Assembly (NCBI GenBank): GCA_030836725.1
Contig: JAUPLV010000086.1
Span: 1-8,896, forward strand
Direction of reading: 5' to 3'
DNA from: Pseudomonadota bacterium
GTDB lineage: Bacteria; Pseudomonadota; Gammaproteobacteria; Burkholderiales; Thiobacillaceae
Length of the DNA stretch: 8,896 nt
Below the pieces are notes generated by a model that saw only the letters and a list, made by a program, of their open reading frames with translations, did not search any database and was not told the origin of the DNA. The translations under genes were made by a program, and so were the position numbers. The number at the start of each line of letters is the position of its first letter. Within the stretch, counting starts at the first letter, position 1. Positions 6,471 through 8,896 of the stretch are shown here, piece after piece.

Positions 6471-6652
6471 GCAGGATGTCGACGCAGATGCATTTTCGCG
6501 AAACTCCGATCGAATCGAATGTTTTGCCCGCCTGGCCGTAAAACACCCATGGCTTCCCTGTGCAAACGCCTTATCCAGCGCGGGCCTGTGTGAGTATCAG
6601 GCGAATTGGAGAGTGTTTTTGTCATGACGACGCTGATCGATTCGTAAGCTCT

Positions 6653-6681
6653 TTGACAACAATGACTTGCTTGTTTAAGCT
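6653..6681 (+). promoter_or_regulatory. Candidate sigma70 promoter of the mshI operon
   Basis: A perfect -35 box TTGACA (6653-6658) is followed by a 17-bp spacer and TAAGCT (6676-6681). The latter keeps the most conserved -10 positions (T, A and final T) but is weak overall. Transcription would begin about 6688, some 18 bases before the mshI ATG. The 7-mer TAAGCTC occurs twice, at 6645-6651 and 6676-6682, 31 bp apart, flanking the -35 and overlapping the -10. The rest of the 235-bp gap shows no gene and no convincing terminator for mshQ. Confidence 0.5.
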
Positions 6682-6705
6682 CAGAAAAATTTTCAGGTCC
6701 GAGAT

Positions 6706-7614
6706 ATGCGGTTTTTCCGCCGAATAAGCGAACGCGGGCTTACCGCCTATTTGCGTCTTTCCGACCGCATTGCGTACGCGTGCGTCGACCGCAGGGCGAC
6801 CGTGCCCAAGCTGCTTGCGGTGGGGGTGCTTCCGGTCACCGCCGAAAACTGGAAAGAGGCTCTTTCCCGCTTGCCTCGCAAGGGGCCTGTGAGCCTGGTA
6901 TTGCGACCGTCCGACTACAAGCTGCGCCTGCTCGATGCGCCGAATGTGCCGGCCGACGAGGTCAAGTCCGCGGTGCGCTGGCAGATTCAGGACATGCTCG
7001 ATTTCCATGCCAGCGACGGCACGGTGGACGTGCTGGAAGTCCCGCATCCCGAGCACCTGACCCATGTCCGGCAGATTTTTGCGGTGGCGGCAAAAAACAG
7101 CCTGCTGGCGGAGGAGGCGGTGCTGGCATCCAACGCCGGCCTGAATCTCGGCATCATCGACATCATGGAAACCGCCCAGCGCAACCTGACCATCCGGCTG
7201 GAGTCCCCGGGGCGGGCCATGGCGCTGTTCTCCTTCATTGAAACCGGCTGCCTGCTGACGCTGACGCTGGATGGCGAATTGTGCGTGGCGCGCACGCTGG
7301 GCGTAAACCAGACGCTGCTGGAAGGCGAGGGCAGGAATGACGCGCTGGAGCGCCTGGCGCTGGAAATCCAGCGTTCGCTGGATCATTTCGATCGCCAGTT
7401 CGGCGGGGTTCCGGTAGACCGCCTGTTGCTGGCACCCATGGAGCACGTCGGACCGTTACGCGATGGCCTGTCCGCGAATCTTGCCATCAAGGTCGAGGTG
7501 CTGAACCTTGCGGACGTACTCGATGTCTCGGGCGTTCCGGACGTGAATGCCCTGCCGCTTCCCTGCTTTCATGCCATCGGCGCAGCATTGCGGATGGAGG
7601 ACACCAAGCCATGA
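6706..7614 (+). CDS. mshI: MSHA biogenesis protein MshI (PilM-like)
   Basis: A 302-residue protein without a signal peptide or membrane helix, so cytoplasmic or bound to the inner-membrane face. It follows the MshI/PilM pattern. The N-terminal actin-like lobe has LVLRPSDYKLRLLDAPNVPADEVKSAVRW, where the E-x-x-x-A-x-R-W-Q segment (residues about 85-100) is characteristic. A middle part has IIDIMETAQRNL, and a C-terminal half has LERLALEIQRSLDHFDRQFG, the helix typical of this family. PilM-type proteins bind the N-terminal tail of PilN and link the pilus motor to the alignment complex. No ATP-binding residues can be confirmed by eye. It starts at ATG 6706 after a weak AGG (6695-6697), downstream of a sigma70-like promoter. 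Its stop overlaps the PilN-like gene by ATGA, matching the usual PilM-PilN pairing. Confidence 0.87.
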   Translation: MRFFRRISERGLTAYLRLSDRIAYACVDRRATVPKLLAVGVLPVTAENWKEALSRLPRKGPVSLVLRPSDYKLRLLDAPNVPADEVKSAVRWQIQDMLDFHASDGTVDVLEVPHPEHLTHVRQIFAVAAKNSLLAEEAVLASNAGLNLGIIDIMETAQRNLTIRLESPGRAMALFSFIETGCLLTLTLDGELCVARTLGVNQTLLEGEGRNDALERLALEIQRSLDHFDRQFGGVPVDRLLLAPMEHVGPLRDGLSANLAIKVEVLNLADVLDVSGVPDVNALPLPCFHAIGAALRMEDTKP

Positions 7615-8267
7615 CTCAGCAGATCAATCTTGTCAGCCCGCTGCTGCTGAAAAAGAAGCGTTATGCGTTCGGTTTGCGTGAAATGGGCCTGGCGATGGGC
7701 TTGATACTGGCGTGCGCGCTTGCCTGGGCGGCTTACCTGCATTACCAGGCCGACGTGCTCGAAGCCCGGGCCACGCTGATTGAATCCCGGCAGGCCGAGG
7801 CGCAAAAGGCGCTGGATAAATTGACGCTTGCCGCAGCCCGGCCGGTGAGTGCGCTGCTGACCGAGCGTGTCAAGCTCACGCAGGCTCAGGTGGCGCAACG
7901 CGAAGCGCTGTTGGCATCGGTCGGCGACGCCCTCGAACGGACTTCAACCGGTTTCTCTCCCGGCTTGCGCGCGCTCGCGCACAGCGGCGCCGAAGGCGTC
8001 TGGCTGAATGGGTTTACCCTCTCGCCGGACTATGTGGCGCTCAAGGGGGCGGCACTGAATGCCGGCTTGTTGACGACGTATATCGACCGGCTCGGCCAGC
8101 AGCCGCCCTTTGCGGGCATGCGGTTTTCAGGCATGAATGCCGTGTTTGCGGCATCCCGGGGCGCGGGCGCAAGCCGGACCGCGGCGCTACCCGACCATCT
8201 GGATTTCGACCTGTATTCGGGCAGCCCGGATAAGCCATTATTGCAGGGAGGGGCTCATGGCCAGTGA
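7611..8267 (+). CDS. PilN-like MSHA biogenesis protein
   Basis: A 218-residue bitopic inner-membrane protein. The short cytoplasmic tail MTQQINLVSPLLLKKK carries the INL motif by which PilN-family proteins dock onto PilM, here presumably MshI. One membrane helix (about residues 24-44, GLREMGLAMGLILACALAWA) is followed by a periplasmic helical stretch with coiled-coil character (about 48-105, rich in A, E, Q and R). A C-terminal part follows with GVWLNGFTLSPDYVALKGAALNAG, the compact alpha/beta fold segment of PilN/GspL periplasmic domains. It is often named MshI2 or left as a PilN-domain protein in MSHA loci; I leave the symbol empty. It starts within the mshI stop codon (ATGA) and its end overlaps mshJ by 11 bp, so all three are co-translated. 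Confidence 0.85.
   Translation: MTQQINLVSPLLLKKKRYAFGLREMGLAMGLILACALAWAAYLHYQADVLEARATLIESRQAEAQKALDKLTLAAARPVSALLTERVKLTQAQVAQREALLASVGDALERTSTGFSPGLRALAHSGAEGVWLNGFTLSPDYVALKGAALNAGLLTTYIDRLGQQPPFAGMRFSGMNAVFAASRGAGASRTAALPDHLDFDLYSGSPDKPLLQGGAHGQ
8245..8251 (+). promoter_or_regulatory. Strong ribosome binding site of mshJ
   Basis: AGGGAGG ends 5 bases before the ATG at 8257. It favours that start over a second in-frame ATG at 8272. It lies inside the end of the PilN-like gene. Confidence 0.7.
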
Positions 8268-8896
8268 GAAGATGCGCGAGATCGCCGCGCGGTTCGGCGT
8301 GATGAGCCTGCGGGAGCGTGTATTCATTTTTGCGGCATCGGCGGTGGTGAGTTTTGCCTTGGTGCAAACCCTGCTGATCGATGCGGGGCAGGCAGGCAAA
8401 CAGCAGGCGAATGGCCGCATTCAGGCTGCCGAAGAGGCGCTGGCTCGGATCGATCAGCAGCGGCAGCAGTTCGAGCGCGAGGCCGGGCGCAATCCGGACC
8501 AGACGGCACGCGAGGCGCTCGCCGCGCAGGAAGCGCGGCTGGCGGCGCTGAATGCCGAACTGGACAAGCTTCAGCGTTCGCTGATCCCGCCCGAACGCAT
8601 GAACCAGGTTCTGAAAGGCGTGGTGCAGGAGCAGGGCGGCATCCGGATTGTCGGATTCAAAACGCTCGACCCGCAACCGGTCGTCCTGCCCGGCGCCGCC
8701 GATGGCGCTCCGCCCGGATTCTATCGGCATGGTTTTGAAGTCAGGGTGAGCGGCCGGTATTCCGAGCTTGTCATGTATCTTGAACGGCTGGAAGCGTTGC
8801 CTTGGCGCCTGAACTGGATCGAGACGACGCTCGATGCCGCCGCCCGTCCGATGCTGACGCTCACTCTGACCGTCGGTCAGAGTGAGCGTCAGCATC
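8257..8896 (+). CDS. mshJ: MSHA biogenesis protein MshJ (PilO/GspM-like), truncated at the window end
   Basis: The open frame runs from ATG 8257 off the right edge, 213 codons so far and no stop. It has a short basic cytoplasmic tail (MASEKMREIAARFGVMSLRER), one membrane helix at about residues 22-41 (VFIFAASAVVSFALVQTLLI) and a long Ala/Gln/Glu/Arg-rich coiled coil (about 48-105). A periplasmic domain follows with LKGVVQEQGGIRIVGFKTL and GFEVRVSGRYSELVMYLERLEALPWRLNW, the ferredoxin-like pattern of PilO/GspM proteins. It should pair with the PilN-like protein in the alignment complex. The last trustworthy codons are the LTLTLTV at residues 200-206. The following GQSERQH is read from the right arm of a perfect inverted repeat and is probably not real protein sequence. 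Homologues, from memory, continue with a Tyr-Thr-Leu-type strand at this point and end soon after. Confidence 0.82.
   Translation, partial: MASEKMREIAARFGVMSLRERVFIFAASAVVSFALVQTLLIDAGQAGKQQANGRIQAAEEALARIDQQRQQFEREAGRNPDQTAREALAAQEARLAALNAELDKLQRSLIPPERMNQVLKGVVQEQGGIRIVGFKTLDPQPVVLPGAADGAPPGFYRHGFEVRVSGRYSELVMYLERLEALPWRLNWIETTLDAAARPMLTLTLTVGQSERQH
8850..8896. repeat. Perfect 22-bp inverted repeat with a 3-base loop at the window end
   Basis: Bases 8850-8871 are the exact reverse complement of 8875-8896, with loop GTC at 8872-8874. The left arm is normal mshJ coding sequence (encoding LTLTLT); the right arm only mirrors it and ends at the last base. This is the signature of a fold-back artefact at a contig end rather than a terminator. 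No T-run can be seen because the sequence stops. Confidence 0.9.

Noticed and set aside
6521..6544. Possible terminator after mshQ (GTTTT...AAAAC arms)
   Set aside because: Only a short imperfect stem without a GC-rich core or following T-run.
8041..8895. 284-codon minus-strand frame beginning at the right edge
   Set aside because: Antisense to the PilN-like gene and mshJ; its first codons come from the mirrored arm of the terminal fold-back repeat.

Overview
The window is a high-GC stretch of a proteobacterial genome, most likely betaproteobacterial. That placement is an inference from the GC-rich codon use, the style of the MSHA proteins and the type of intergenic palindromic repeats; nothing here fixes the genus. 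It carries part of a mannose-sensitive haemagglutinin (MSHA) type IV pilus locus, with every gene on the + strand.

Layout: 1-297 is the C-terminal end of an EAL-domain (c-di-GMP phosphodiesterase type) protein. 298-631 is non-coding and holds a decayed copy of a repeat. From 632 a pilin operon runs mshA, mshC, mshD, mshO, mshP, mshQ (632-6470). It is compact: mshD/mshO, mshO/mshP and mshP/mshQ overlap. The exception is about 250 bp of nested palindromic repeats between mshC and mshD. A short gap (6471-6705) with a sigma70-like promoter leads into a second set, mshI (PilM-like), a PilN-like gene and mshJ (PilO/GspM-like), which is cut by the window end.

The genes should work as one machine. 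MshA is the main pilin. MshC, MshD, MshO and MshP are minor (pseudo)pilins in the same order as GspH-I-J-K of type II secretion. MshQ is a large Sec-exported protein in the place PilY1 takes in other type IV pilus minor-pilin operons, and is the best candidate for a tip or surface protein. MshI, the PilN-like protein and MshJ form the inner-membrane alignment platform. The remaining MSHA genes (ATPases, secretin, prepilin handling and others) presumably follow beyond the right edge.

The points most worth a second look are the repeat cluster that interrupts the operon and appears to supply mshD's start codon, the relic of the same repeat upstream of mshA, the order of the two operon blocks, and a perfect 22-bp inverted repeat at the extreme right end. 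That last one looks like a fold-back assembly artefact, and it corrupts the last residues of MshJ. I found no CRISPR array, RNA gene, integrase or complete transposon, and nothing that clearly amounts to a new system.
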